Shown: one piece after another, positions 17,824 to 27,181 of the stretch
Numbering within the stretch: the stretch's first letter is position 1
How the letters are laid out: each line of letters starts with the position of its first letter
Assembly (NCBI GenBank): GCA_964497585.1
Contig: CAZCDS010000027.1
Coordinates: 1-64,000, forward strand
DNA length: 64,000 nt
Source: CAZCDS01 sp964497585
GTDB lineage: Bacteria; Desulfobacterota; Desulfomonilia; Desulfomonilales; Desulfomonilaceae
Direction of reading: 5' to 3'
Notes under the pieces: model-generated
The model's input: only the letters and a program-made list of their open reading frames with translations
What the model was told of the DNA's origin: nothing
The model's database searches: none
Program-made: the position numbers and the translations under genes

Positions 17824-18377
17824 CACCATTGCGGTTTCCAAGAGGCGATGCGGGCAGGCCCTTTCTGCCAAAGGACCCGCTCAGCCCCTCCAAAAGACTC
17901 TGTCGCTAAACACCGGTTAACCATTGGCTTCGGCGATGACTTGGGACCGCCCTCCCATGAGCTTTGACGAGTGATTTTTCTTTGCGCAGAATGCTCTACG
18001 ATGTTCCCGTCTTAGGAGCATCAGACAATCTATCTGAGATTATTTCTTCGCGTTTGGATTTGTTGTAGATAAATTGAGCAGCGTTGCCATATACCTCCCT
18101 TGCAAAAAACGTGTAGAAGGTGTTCCGGAAGCGACCAAACGCGGCTTACCGGAAATCCTATAGCAGATTTTTCCCAAAAATGGAGGCGTCTTGTGACGGG
18201 GGGCCGAGGGACAGAGGAAGATTCGGGGAGCCCTCGTCGGAACCGTCCGCATCTCTTTAGGCCCACTTTCGCAGAAAAGGCCTTCAAGCCAATAATATCA
18301 GCATGGTACGGAGGTATTTTGGCACTAGGGGCCTTTCTTCAGGGACTTTTCCGCGTTTTTCGGCATCGGATGATCTG
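17824..18377. other. Intergenic, no gene recognised
   Basis: About 550 bases after nrdJ with no supportable gene. It borders a transposase remnant and may include more of the decayed element, but no terminal repeat can be identified. Confidence 0.35.
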
Positions 18378-18935
18378 CTAGAGTACACGGAGCAGTTCAG
18401 AGAGTTTCTTGTGGTGAGGCTCAGGTGTTGAAGCTTTGCGTATTCTGAGCACTCTTTCATTGGCTGCGGGTACCAGGGTGGGCCAAGCCTCGTGGTTCCT
18501 GGGCTGTTCGCGGATCGCGGCAGAAGAAATGTGCAGGCCTCTGTCCCGGAGCTTCTTTTCAATGCTCACCAAAAGATGATGGGTCAGCAGACAAAGGAAA
18601 ATGTGTGTCTCCGCCCGTCGTTCCACGTGATGGCAGATCGGCCTTTTAGCCAAGGGGCTTTTCACGGTGCAGAAGGCTTCTTCGGCCCGGGTGAGCAACG
18701 TATCTATCCTCCATGCCTCCTCGGCCGAGAGGTCGGTGCGATCTCTTTTGAGCACGGAGGAACCGTCAAGCTTCTCCGCAGCGTTGCCCCTGTGGGTATT
18801 CAGTTCATGGGAAAAGCTCTTCGTTTGCCGTGACCCCTGGGAGGCGCGCACACTCAACGAGCTGGCAGCTAAGGTAGCTCCTGCCCTTGTACGCCCCTTT
18901 TTTGTCACGAATAGACATGCCATGTCATATGACAT
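18378..18935 (-). pseudogene. IS1634-type transposase remnant (C-terminal part)
   Basis: The 185-codon frame carries the end of a DDE transposase of the IS1634/IS4-like group: VLKRDRTDLSAEEAWRI, then LLTRAEEAFCTVKSPLAKRP, then ETHIFLCLLTHHLLVSIEK, and near the end NERVLRIRKASTPEPHHK. In intact members a longer N-terminal half with two catalytic Asp precedes this region; here it is absent and the frame starts with unrelated codons. Several normally conserved residues are changed (for example FRSMKS to FCTVKS). The remnant is therefore inactive. Flanking repeats are not visible. Confidence 0.75.
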
Positions 18936-19105
18936 GGTACTACTGCTGTCTCAGCATGAAGATTGGCTGATTTGGCACGACGTTCCACCCGCCGAGACAC
19001 ACCGCTTGATTTCACATTACTTTCTCTGCGCCAATGTCATCAAAAAACACCGAAAACATTGCCTGGCAAGCTTCTTGCTCGCGCAAGTTGGGTCGGTACC
19101 GGTTC

Positions 19106-22100
19106 CTACCAACGGACGGGGATTCTCGCGACTGAACCGTCTCTTCTTTGATAGAGGAGGAAATTGTTGTCCCGACCGAAGTAGTACAGATCCCGCGTGA
19201 TCTCGACGTCGTCACGACAATACTTCTCGATGAGATCCATCCTTCCCTCACGAAACCATGTGACCGCGTCGATCCCGTCCCCGGATTTCTCCTTCCCGAG
19301 AGTGAACTTCCCCAAATGATCCAACTTGAGCCGAAATCCGAGCACCTTTGAGACATGGGCGAGGATGTCAAGATTGGGGAGTTTTCTGAGGTTTTCCGCA
19401 GAGTAGGCTCTCAACACCTCGTAATCGAAGCGCATCTGATTGAACCCGACCACCAGGTCGGCCGATTTGATCAGGCTCACGAGTTCGAGGACATTCTCCT
19501 CCGTGAAGGTGAGGAAACCATCTTCTTCAGTGAACGCCACTGCCAGAGACAATCCCATGCGCCGAATATTGCTCCATCCCCCCACCTCCTGGGCGAGTCT
19601 CTGAGTCTCCAGGTCGAAAACCACAATTCTCCGTCGGTCGGGATTCGGGTCCGGTCGCTTTGCGATCGTCTTCGATACGGATCTCCGGGGCGATCCACCG
19701 GCGGGACTGGAATTCTCGCTTCCGCGTCCGCCGAGCCCGCCTTGACCAGGCGTCTCAGCTAATTCCGAGGTGTGGGGTACAAGGGCGGGAATTGCCGACT
19801 GCGCGGCAAGATCGGGAAAAATAGGACGCTCGGTCCGCTTCCGGAAAGATCGTGACGTCGGCAAAGGCTGGGGTATCGCGTCCGAGCGGCTCTCCGTTCG
19901 GACGGCCGAAGGCTTCGTCAGCAAAGCTGCTGTCGCGGGATCGAGGAGGCACTCCAAGACTGCCAGGCATGCGGTTTTGTCCAAGGGCTTGTTGCCTGAG
20001 CCGCATTTGGGAGAGTGGATGCAGGACGGGCAGCCCTCCTCGCAGCCGCACGCCTCGACCAATGCGTGCGTCTTCTTGAGCAGGTCTTCAATGAGGCCGA
20101 AGATGTGGCGGCAGAGGCCTACACCACCGGGGTGGCCGTCGTAGATGAAAACCGCGGCCCGGCAAACTTGTTCGTGCTCCGGGGTACTAATCCCTCCGAT
20201 GTCATCCCTGTCGCATAGAGCAAAAAGAGGAAACATTGAGATGGCCGCGTGTTCCAGCGCGTGGATTCCACCCATGAAGTGGAGCCCGGCGGTTCTTGCG
20301 GCCTCTTTCACGCGATCGGGAATCTCGATCCAGATCCCGACCGTCTCGAAAAGGACTGGCGGCAGGTCGAGATCCACGGTTCCGATGAGATCCTGACCTG
20401 AGGTTCTGCGCTTCTCGTATGCGATGATTCTCTGGGTAACCTTCAGCTTGCCCAGCCGAACGGTGAAGCCGGGAAATTCTCTCGTGTCCATGGGAACGCC
20501 GATGATTTCGGTGTCCTTTTCCGAGAGGGCTCTCGTGTAGTAGTTGACTCGAGCAGGTTTGACACGGACGTTTCGGCGATTTAGGTCGAGCTTTGTTACG
20601 AGATATTGTCGGGTTCGGTGAAGATAGACGGCCCCTTCGTGGCACTCCGTGAGAGCCCGCACCCCGGAAGAACTCCCAATGGATTTTTTCCCGTCTTCCA
20701 GAAAGATGGCGAAGGATTCCCCTATGCCTCTGAGATCCACTTCGCGATGGGGTCTGCGCTTATATGAATGCCACGAACCGGTTTCATGATTCCGGTATAG
20801 TATTCCGGACTCCTCAAGCTCTTCCAGCACGGACTTCACCTCTTGTTTAAGCGCCCATTGCTCAGTGACAAGAATGGGAGTCTCGGCTGCCGCGCAGGGA
20901 ATGTGTCGTTTCAAGACCTCTTCGTTGAACGGATCGAGTATCGCCTCTTCACAGGTACGACCGAAGAAATCCTGGGGATGCTTGAGAAAATATTGATCAA
21001 GAGCGTCGTGGCCGGCTATCAGAACGATCGCGCTTTGGCGGCCGGACCGACCGACTCGCCCACCCCGCTGCCACGTGTTGATGATGGTGCCGGGGTATCC
21101 GACGAGAATACACAGGTCCAATCCCCCGACATCTATACCCATTTCCAGCGCGGACGTAGATATGACCCCGTCCATTTCACCGGAGAAGAGCTTGGCTTCT
21201 ATCTCTCGGCGTTCCTCCGGGAGGAATCCTGCACGGTACGAGCTGATCCGGCCTTGCAGGTGGCTCGCTTCCTGAAGCACCCATGTCGTAATGAGTTCGG
21301 TAATCTTCCGAGCCCGTGTGAAGACGATTGTCTTCAGCCCTGCCTCAAGCCCTTCCACGAAAAGCCGTGACGCCACGGTGTACGGGCTCAGCTCCGGCCT
21401 CAGAAAGAAGAAATGCCTTTTGGACATGGGCGCGCCAGACCGGTCCACTACCGACACGTCTTCTCCCAAGAGACTGGAAACGAACTTCCCGGGATTGGCA
21501 ACCGTCGCGGAGGACGCGAAGAACTGAGGCTTCGAACCATAAAGTTCGCAGACCCTGCGAATTCTCAGCAAAACCTGTGAGATATGGCTGCCGAAGATTC
21601 CCTTGTACGTGTGCACCTCGTCGAGCACCACATAACGGAGGTTGGCAAAGAAATCCTTCCACGAATCGTGGTACGCCAGAAGCCCCAGATGGAGCATGTC
21701 AGGATTCGTTATGAGTACTCGGGGGGGCGATTTGCGTATCTTGCGCCGCTCAGATTCGGGGGTGTCACCATCGTACACCGCTGCAGTAATGCCCGCTTTC
21801 GCGGCCAGGGCCAGGAACGCGTCTCGTTGATCTCTCTCCAATGCCTTCAGGGGGAAAAGGAAGAGGCCATGCGACCTGTTGTCCCTGATCAGGCGATCGA
21901 GAACCGGAGCCTGATAGGCCAGCGTCTTTCCACTGGCAGTACTCGTCGACAGGACGACGTTCTTTCCGTCGAGGCAGAGTCTGATGGCCTCTGCCTGATG
22001 CGAGTAGACCGATTCGATACCCGATTTACGAATGAGACTGACCACTCGCGGATCAAGGGCCTGGGGAATCGGTTCGAGCCGTGGCTTTTGCTCGTCGATC

Positions 22101-22171
22101 TCCTCGTGGTGGACCGCAGTCCACTCGTGACGACCGGGATCAGCGAGCTTTTCGATGAACGAGTTCAGCAT
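19106..22171 (-). CDS. MrfA-like DEAD/DEAH helicase fused to MrfB/YprB-like exonuclease
   Basis: A 1021-residue two-enzyme fusion. Residues 1-760 are a superfamily 2 helicase of the COG1205 (YprA/MrfA) type: STASGKT (Walker A, 77-83), DEVH (184-187), SSAT, then TSALEMGIDVGG and QRGGRVGRSGR in the second RecA domain, and a DUF1998-type zinc cluster near 705-730 (CGCEEGCPSC, then SPKCGSG). Residues about 848-1015 are an RNase H-like 3'-5' exonuclease: FDLET, VVGFNQMRFDYEVL, and CRDDVEITRDL supply the DEDD acidic residues. In Bacillus subtilis MrfA and MrfB are separate proteins that act together in repair of mitomycin C damage; here both are one chain, joined by a low-complexity linker. It stands as a single gene. 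Confidence 0.9.
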   Translation of the reverse strand: MLNSFIEKLADPGRHEWTAVHHEEIDEQKPRLEPIPQALDPRVVSLIRKSGIESVYSHQAEAIRLCLDGKNVVLSTSTASGKTLAYQAPVLDRLIRDNRSHGLFLFPLKALERDQRDAFLALAAKAGITAAVYDGDTPESERRKIRKSPPRVLITNPDMLHLGLLAYHDSWKDFFANLRYVVLDEVHTYKGIFGSHISQVLLRIRRVCELYGSKPQFFASSATVANPGKFVSSLLGEDVSVVDRSGAPMSKRHFFFLRPELSPYTVASRLFVEGLEAGLKTIVFTRARKITELITTWVLQEASHLQGRISSYRAGFLPEERREIEAKLFSGEMDGVISTSALEMGIDVGGLDLCILVGYPGTIINTWQRGGRVGRSGRQSAIVLIAGHDALDQYFLKHPQDFFGRTCEEAILDPFNEEVLKRHIPCAAAETPILVTEQWALKQEVKSVLEELEESGILYRNHETGSWHSYKRRPHREVDLRGIGESFAIFLEDGKKSIGSSSGVRALTECHEGAVYLHRTRQYLVTKLDLNRRNVRVKPARVNYYTRALSEKDTEIIGVPMDTREFPGFTVRLGKLKVTQRIIAYEKRRTSGQDLIGTVDLDLPPVLFETVGIWIEIPDRVKEAARTAGLHFMGGIHALEHAAISMFPLFALCDRDDIGGISTPEHEQVCRAAVFIYDGHPGGVGLCRHIFGLIEDLLKKTHALVEACGCEEGCPSCIHSPKCGSGNKPLDKTACLAVLECLLDPATAALLTKPSAVRTESRSDAIPQPLPTSRSFRKRTERPIFPDLAAQSAIPALVPHTSELAETPGQGGLGGRGSENSSPAGGSPRRSVSKTIAKRPDPNPDRRRIVVFDLETQRLAQEVGGWSNIRRMGLSLAVAFTEEDGFLTFTEENVLELVSLIKSADLVVGFNQMRFDYEVLRAYSAENLRKLPNLDILAHVSKVLGFRLKLDHLGKFTLGKEKSGDGIDAVTWFREGRMDLIEKYCRDDVEITRDLYYFGRDNNFLLYQRRDGSVARIPVRW

Positions 22172-22570
22172 TACAGTTGTATGTTTGTATTATCGGGATG
22201 TTATAAGACTCCTCGGCTGCGACCGGTCTGATAATAGCGTTGGCCGCGCGGAGGTGTCAACAAGGTCAAGATTTTGACTCAGATCCGACGCCTCTCACAC
22301 CCTTCCTCCGTTGGCATTTCCCCTCGATGCCGTATCCCCCGGCGGAATACCCGAACGAGATCTTTCTTCGTTGGAAGTTCCGAAAAAATCGTGAGACAAT
22401 CCATCAGCCTATACGAACCGGACCAACCTCTCTCGGCGGGAGAGAGAGGCGATGCTGGGCGGGCCTTCCTGCGTACTTCTCTTGCTTCCCGTCCCTGCGG
22501 TACGGGGAAGGTTCGTTGCGGATGGGGGTCCTTGCCGGCAATTCCCGATCTCTGAGGAGTACTGCAACCC
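22172..22570. other. Intergenic with a perfect 8-bp hairpin
   Basis: About 400 bases without a gene. At 22427-22449 CCTCTCTC and GAGAGAGG form a perfect hairpin with a 7-base loop. It may be a transcriptional or repeat-type element; no second copy was found in the window by eye. Confidence 0.4.
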
Positions 22571-23083
22571 ATGCCAATGACCAGCTTCTTCCCAGTGCGA
22601 GCCTTCGGACTGACGACGCTCATCGTCGGCTTTATCCTTGCTGGATTGCTTTGCATGGCTCAGTCAAAGGGCGCTGAGCAGTCGGTCGGGAGGGCTGATC
22701 AGAACCGATGGATGGCGCCGATTACCCTGGGAAAGAAAACGATCCGCGCGGTCGTGGCCAACACAGACCCCCTCAGGATCAAGGGGCTTCTCGGATGGGA
22801 ACGAATCGACGATACCACGGGTATGCTGCTCGATTTCGAAAAGGAGGGACAGTACGCCATCCACATGCAAGGGATGAAATTTCCCATAGACGCCGTTTGG
22901 ATTGACAGGAACAGTGTGATCCGCATGATCTACGCGAAAATCAAACCGAATTCGGGGAGGGTGTACCCGTCCGTGTTCCCGGCACGGTACTGCCTCGAGC
23001 TCAATGCCGGATTCTGCGGCCGCTATGAAGTGAAAACCGGCCAGCGCGTGCTGTTCGGAGCCCGAGAAAGAGTGCCCCGTTGA
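22571..23083 (+). CDS. Exported DUF192-family protein
   Basis: A 170-residue protein with a signal peptide (hydrophobic core LTTLIVGFILAGLLCMAQ, residues 14-31) followed by a DUF192 domain: VVANTDPLRIKGLLGWERI, then GMLLDFEKEGQYAIHMQGM, PIDAVWID and PARYCLELNAGFC. These are the standard blocks of DUF192, a small beta-barrel-like domain found in exported proteins of bacteria and archaea with no proven function. Length is typical. GAGGAG lies 11 bases upstream of the ATG. The gene is alone on its strand between the helicase and azoR. Confidence 0.88.
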   Translation: MPMTSFFPVRAFGLTTLIVGFILAGLLCMAQSKGAEQSVGRADQNRWMAPITLGKKTIRAVVANTDPLRIKGLLGWERIDDTTGMLLDFEKEGQYAIHMQGMKFPIDAVWIDRNSVIRMIYAKIKPNSGRVYPSVFPARYCLELNAGFCGRYEVKTGQRVLFGARERVPR

Positions 23084-23330
23084 CCTGAAAGAAGCCGACT
23101 ACTGCCGACGCTCGGAATCACATCTCGACGCCCCAACGAATCGTCATAATCCCGCCGTGTCGGGAGTTCACGCCCAAGGGCACGGCGTCCCATGTCCTTT
23201 TGATTCCCGCGTGTTACCGTCCGTCCATTTACCGAACGAAAGTCGCCGTAGCGTGATTGGAGAATTGCGCGACGTTTGGATACGGCCTTGACCTCACGCC
23301 CGAATTCACGTGGGAAAATCACTGAGGGAG

Positions 23331-23960
23331 CTAGAAATCTCTCGCCATTTCGCGAGCTTCCAAAATCAACTCATCTCTTTTCCGCTTTGCCACGCCAGGC
23401 CCTTTTGCAAGGGTCGGTTCCACGACAAGGAAGCGAATATCGGTGAAACCTATGAACGCGAGAATCAGTTCCACGTATTTGGTCTGAAAATCATAGGCTT
23501 CGAAATCAGTCCCGGCCGGATATTCGCCACCGCGAGCGTAGCTGACGAAGATCGGTTTGCCCGTTACAAGGCCGACGTACCCCTGATCTGATACGTTGAA
23601 GGTGTACGTCGGTTGAACGAGTATGTCGATATAGTGCTTAAGCTTGTACGGGATGTTGAAATTCCACATGGGAGTCGCCAGCACGTACTTGTCTGCGGAA
23701 GTGAACTGCTCGATGATCGCCTCGACCTGTTTCCATGCCTCCAACTGCTCTTGCGTGTGTTCCTGGCCGTGCATAATCACGTACTTGGCGTCGATGACCA
23801 GTCCGTCGAAGGCTGGAAGCTCCGTGTTGAACAAATCAAGGGTGACGATCTCGTCATCAGGATGGGATGCCCTGTACGAATCGACAAAAGCCTCAGCGAC
23901 CGCCAATGAATATGAGCGAGCCGTTCGGGGGGAGGCTTTGATGTAAAGAAGTCTTGCCAT
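23331..23960 (-). CDS. azoR: FMN-dependent NADH-azoreductase (flavodoxin-fold)
   Basis: A 209-residue NAD(P)H quinone/azo reductase of the AzoR family. The N-terminus LLYIKASPRTARSYS is the FMN phosphate-binding loop, ATPMWNFNIPYKLKHYID (about 98-115) is the diagnostic flavin/quinone site, and VSYARGG near 147 contacts the isoalloxazine. Characterised members reduce quinones and azo dyes by two electrons with NADH and are linked to thiol and quinone stress. GGAGG 8 bases before the ATG supports the start. It stands alone, with a 390-base upstream region that must hold its promoter. Confidence 0.93.
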   Translation of the reverse strand: MARLLYIKASPRTARSYSLAVAEAFVDSYRASHPDDEIVTLDLFNTELPAFDGLVIDAKYVIMHGQEHTQEQLEAWKQVEAIIEQFTSADKYVLATPMWNFNIPYKLKHYIDILVQPTYTFNVSDQGYVGLVTGKPIFVSYARGGEYPAGTDFEAYDFQTKYVELILAFIGFTDIRFLVVEPTLAKGPGVAKRKRDELILEAREMARDF

Positions 23961-24350
23961 GGCGTTAACCTCCGGCGTGCGCTGCGTCGTTTATTGTCTG
24001 AGCGATGAATCGATTGAAAGTCATCGCTACGCGGTTTTCATTATGCCCTGATTGAAATCACCATTGTGTTTGTACACTTAAGCATGTCAGATCACCTTGT
24101 CAAAGGGAGTGAACTTCGAAGGACACACAACGAAAAGATGAGCCAAGAGGTTACGGTGCGTTAGACCGGCAGCCGGTTCCACCGTCCCAGCCCACGAGCG
24201 TCGGAGCAGCGGTCAGCCTCTCCGGCCTATGCCAATGGGATTCCTTGGAGCGGGGCATGGGACATAAGTGCTAACCTGAACCGCCCTCGTTCCGGGACAC
24301 AGATCTCCTTCCTCCCCCATCGGCAAGGGAGTAGGTGGATTTTCTCTCCT
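23961..24350. other. Intergenic, azoR promoter region, no gene recognised
   Basis: About 390 bases. It contains the promoter of azoR at its left side and the 3' region of the TIGR02757 gene at its right side. No open frame, hairpin or repeat stands out. Confidence 0.35.
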
Positions 24351-25169
24351 TCACAACGTGTTGGCCGACGAGCGCGCGCGTCTGCAGAGTCTTATGAAAG
24401 CCTGTGGGTCGGTGTCATCGCGGATGCCGAGACGTGTCATGGCAAAATCGAAACGAACAGGGTCCTCGGGAGCCACCGATCTGAACGCGTCAGTTATCTC
24501 AAGGGCTGCACGAAGGTTGGCCTGCTTAAGCGTCGTGAGACCGAGCTGAAGAGACATTCGATGCATGTGGGTGTCGAGGGGCACGACCAACTTTGACGGT
24601 GGCACACAATCCCATCCCCCTGGATCGACCGCGTCCTTTCTGACCATCCACCGCAGAAACAGATTGTGGCGCTTGCACGCGCTGCCCGCGGCAGGCGAGG
24701 GGAGCAGACTCCGCGGCTTGTCCTCGAAGACCGATGAAAGCTCCGCAACAAACGCGGTGAGGGCAGGAATAACCGTCTCGTGCTCATTGCTCATTGCAGA
24801 GGAAAAACAGGATTGAAGGGATCCGTGACGTTTGATGGTCCGCTTCACGCCGTAGAGCATCATGGCCAGCTCATGCCCGGTGGTGAAGCGGTGCTTGAAG
24901 TCTGCGAAGGTCCGGGTGAGTGTCCCATGAGACGCGGCCATGAGGAAGCGATAAGGTGATGGGAGCCTTTCCAAGACGCGCGCTATGCTCCTGAGTATCT
25001 GGGTCACGTTCCCGTAGGCGAGGGACGAGGCGACCAGGCCGACGATTTCCCTGTCTCGTATCTCCCTGAATCGATAGAGGAATTCCAGAGGGTCCGGGTG
25101 GACGAACTCTCGCCGGTTCAGAGCAGAATAGAGGGATCGCAGATGTTCTCCATAGATTCCTGCGGCCAT
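24351..25169 (-). CDS. TIGR02757/DUF2400-family protein
   Basis: A 272-residue protein of the TIGR02757 family. Characteristic blocks are DPLEFLYRFREIRDREIVGL, ASSLAYGNVTQI, KRHNLFLRWMVRKDAVDPGG, LVVPLDTHMHRMS and PVRFDFAMTRLGI. The pattern of a helix-hairpin-helix-like region and late Asp is reminiscent of the DNA glycosylase superfamily, but no activity is established. ATG at 25169 with AGGA upstream is preferred; a TTG at 25193 in frame is the alternative. It follows the Crp/Fnr gene by about 34 bases on the same strand and is probably co-transcribed with it. Confidence 0.88.
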   Translation of the reverse strand: MAAGIYGEHLRSLYSALNRREFVHPDPLEFLYRFREIRDREIVGLVASSLAYGNVTQILRSIARVLERLPSPYRFLMAASHGTLTRTFADFKHRFTTGHELAMMLYGVKRTIKRHGSLQSCFSSAMSNEHETVIPALTAFVAELSSVFEDKPRSLLPSPAAGSACKRHNLFLRWMVRKDAVDPGGWDCVPPSKLVVPLDTHMHRMSLQLGLTTLKQANLRAALEITDAFRSVAPEDPVRFDFAMTRLGIRDDTDPQAFIRLCRRARSSANTL

Positions 25170-25202
25170 TTCGTCACTATTCCTGAACGGCAATCACAGC
25201 AA

Positions 25203-25907
25203 TCAGGGAAGCCGTCTGCTGCCGTCCGCCAATTCAAGTAGGCCTTGCCTATCGGTAATTTCTATTCTCTTGCCGTCAGATCTGATCATTCCATGAGCGG
25301 TCATTTTGGAGAGTATCCGTGACAGAGTCTCCGGAATCGTGCCGAGCATGGCCGCGAGCTGATTCTTTGGAACGTCCAGTTTCAGGCGGTCCGTTCCATC
25401 GGCAAGATCACTGAGGTAGAGCAAGTGAGCCGCCAGGCGCCCGGAGACCTCCTTCAGAGAAAGGTCGTCAACCAGCTTGGTGAATTTGCGCAGACGTTTC
25501 GACAGTACAGCCAGCATCCCCAGGGCAAGCGTCGGGGTCCGTTGAATCAGGTCGGTGAATGCCTTCCTCGGGAAGAAGCAGACGACGCTTTCTTCCAGCG
25601 CCACAGCGTGGGCCGGGAAGTTCCGGCCTTCGAACACCGGCACCTCGCCGAAGGGTTCTCCGGGCCCGAAGATGTGCAGGATTTGCTCCTTACCCTCCCG
25701 TGAGAGCTTGAAGATCTTCACCCGTCCCGAAAGAACGACATAAAACCCGTGTCCCGGCTCACCCTCGGAGAATATGGTCGCGCCCCTTTTGAACTTCTTC
25801 TCTAGAGCGATGGAGTCCAGGTCCCGCTGCTGGTCTTCGGGCAGACCCTCAAACATGGCGATGCCAGCTATACGATTCACGATGCTCACTCCGTCGGCTG
25901 TCGGCAC
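25203..25907 (-). CDS. Crp/Fnr-family transcriptional regulator
   Basis: A 234-residue regulator. The effector domain spans about 15-130 (RGATIFSEGEPGHGFYVVLSG, EQILHIFGPGEPFGEVPVF), and the HTH about 150-220 with LKLDVPKNQLAAMLGTIPETLSRILSKM in two parts; ETLSR is the recognition helix typical of Fnr-like readers of TTGAT/TTGAC half-sites. It lacks Cys at the positions that hold the Fnr 4Fe-4S cluster, so it is probably a Dnr/HcpR-type sensor of another signal, for example NO or heme; this is inference. The start may be the GTG at 25907 or a GTG at 25880 with GGAG before it. It is divergent from the siroheme-protein operon, which has two matching binding boxes. Confidence 0.9.
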   Translation of the reverse strand: MPTADGVSIVNRIAGIAMFEGLPEDQQRDLDSIALEKKFKRGATIFSEGEPGHGFYVVLSGRVKIFKLSREGKEQILHIFGPGEPFGEVPVFEGRNFPAHAVALEESVVCFFPRKAFTDLIQRTPTLALGMLAVLSKRLRKFTKLVDDLSLKEVSGRLAAHLLYLSDLADGTDRLKLDVPKNQLAAMLGTIPETLSRILSKMTAHGMIRSDGKRIEITDRQGLLELADGSRRLP

Positions 25908-26307
25908 GAGTTCCGGGACGACATTCGCTCGACCTCCTTCCGGGCTTCCTTTCAGTTGCTGGCTGCGCCTCCATATACGATAATGTTTCCGGGTAACGCG
26001 GTTCCCGACAATTCAGTCGCGCCGTCGTGACATACTCCCTGGACACCGCGAAGGGACGATTCGCGAAGAATCTTCCGGTCGCTGAAAAAAACGTCACGAG
26101 TTGACTTAAGTCAACGAACCTTCCACGAAAAATCATCATAGTATGGAATAGACGATTTCCGGAGGATCTCACCTGAATTGAACAGCAAAAGAAGTAAAAC
26201 GTCAAGAAGCAAGGGCTTTCCCACATGGGGTGTCCTACCAATGGGCTCCGGTTTCTGACGATGTTCCCATGGTCGAGGACCAGCCGCCCGGCAGAGGAGT
26301 GCCACGG
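25908..26307. promoter_or_regulatory. Divergent control region between regulator and siroheme operon
   Basis: The 400-base region between the leftward Crp/Fnr gene and the rightward siroheme protein. Its main feature is the perfect palindrome at 26100-26115. It is richer in A and T around 26080-26200 than the flanking genes. Confidence 0.5.
26100..26115. promoter_or_regulatory. Perfect Crp/Fnr-type operator GTTGACTTAAGTCAAC
   Basis: A 16-base perfect palindrome with the half-sites TTGAC and GTCAA spaced by four bases, the geometry of Fnr-like sites (TTGAT-N4-ATCAA). CATAGT at 26137-26142 could be a -10 element; that would centre the palindrome near -41, as in class II activation of the rightward operon. 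The site is about 190 bases from the start of the Crp/Fnr gene itself. Confidence 0.7.
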
Positions 26308-27117
26308 ATGAAATGGACCAGTGAAGCAGAGCAGGCCGTTTCCAGGGTTCCCTTCTTCGTAAGGAGACGGGTGAAGAAAAGGGTGGAAGAAGAGGCTGCA
26401 CGCTGCGGCGCAGAGGTGGTAGGTCTGAGCCATGTCAAATCCTGCCAGCAGAGATACCTTACGTCCATGGAGAAGGAGGTCAAGGGTCATCAGGTGGAGA
26501 CCTGTTTCGGTCCATCCGGTTGCCCGAATCGGGCCGTCATCGAGGACGAGCTTGCCGGAGAACTGGAGGAACTCCTCTCGCGGAGAAATCTCGGTGAATT
26601 CCTCGAAGAGCGCGTGGACGGTCCCTTGAAAATGCACCATGAGTTCAGGGTCTCTGTTTCCGATTGTCCCAACGCATGTTCCCGACCGCAGATTTGTGAT
26701 CTTGGCCTGATCGGCGCGGTCCGTCTCGGGGTTTCCAAAGAGCCATGCAGCCGATGTCTGGCCTGCATGCAGACGTGCCGGGAAGAGGCGATCAAGCTGG
26801 TAGAAGACGACGGTCCGGAGATCGACCTTCAACGGTGCGTCCTCTGCGGTCAGTGCGTGGACGCGTGTCCCACGGGAACGCTCTACAGAGCTGAGGAAGG
26901 CTATCGGTTTCTCGTCGGTGGCAAGCTTGGACGGCATCCCCAACTGGCCGAGGAACTGGGGGCAATCTACTCCAAGGAACGGGTGCTGAAACTCGTTGAA
27001 CGTTGCCTGGATCACCACATGGAGTACAACAGCAACGGGGAACGCTTTGGAGCTATCCTGAAAAGGACGGGAAATGCTTTTCTGTTCGAAGGGGAGTCGG
27101 AAACGCGTGAGGCGTGA
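26308..27117 (+). CDS. Siroheme sulfite/nitrite reductase-like protein with N-terminal PCP_red-like domain and two ferredoxin clusters
   Basis: A 269-residue protein. Residues 1-32 (FVRRRVKKRVEEEAA after a WTSEAEQA start) resemble the PCP_red domain found in protochlorophyllide-reductase-related and other Fe-S proteins. Then come the siroheme/4Fe-4S ligands CX5C (C66, C72) and CX3C (C120, C124, in DCPNACSRPQICDLG), and two ferredoxin motifs (C147, C150, C153, C157 and C177, C180, C183, C187). This is the layout of small assimilatory-type sulfite or nitrite reductases of anaerobes, which reduce sulfite or nitrite in the cytoplasm; the physiological substrate is uncertain. ATG 26308 with AGGAG upstream fits the domain start; 26230 is too early. 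A Crp/Fnr-type box lies 190 bases upstream. Confidence 0.88.
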   Translation: MKWTSEAEQAVSRVPFFVRRRVKKRVEEEAARCGAEVVGLSHVKSCQQRYLTSMEKEVKGHQVETCFGPSGCPNRAVIEDELAGELEELLSRRNLGEFLEERVDGPLKMHHEFRVSVSDCPNACSRPQICDLGLIGAVRLGVSKEPCSRCLACMQTCREEAIKLVEDDGPEIDLQRCVLCGQCVDACPTGTLYRAEEGYRFLVGGKLGRHPQLAEELGAIYSKERVLKLVERCLDHHMEYNSNGERFGAILKRTGNAFLFEGESETREA

Positions 27118-27181
27118 GTCCGCAGAGATTTGGGAGAGCGTACCGGCCGCCGCGCACAAAGTGAAAAAAAATTGCCTCCTC

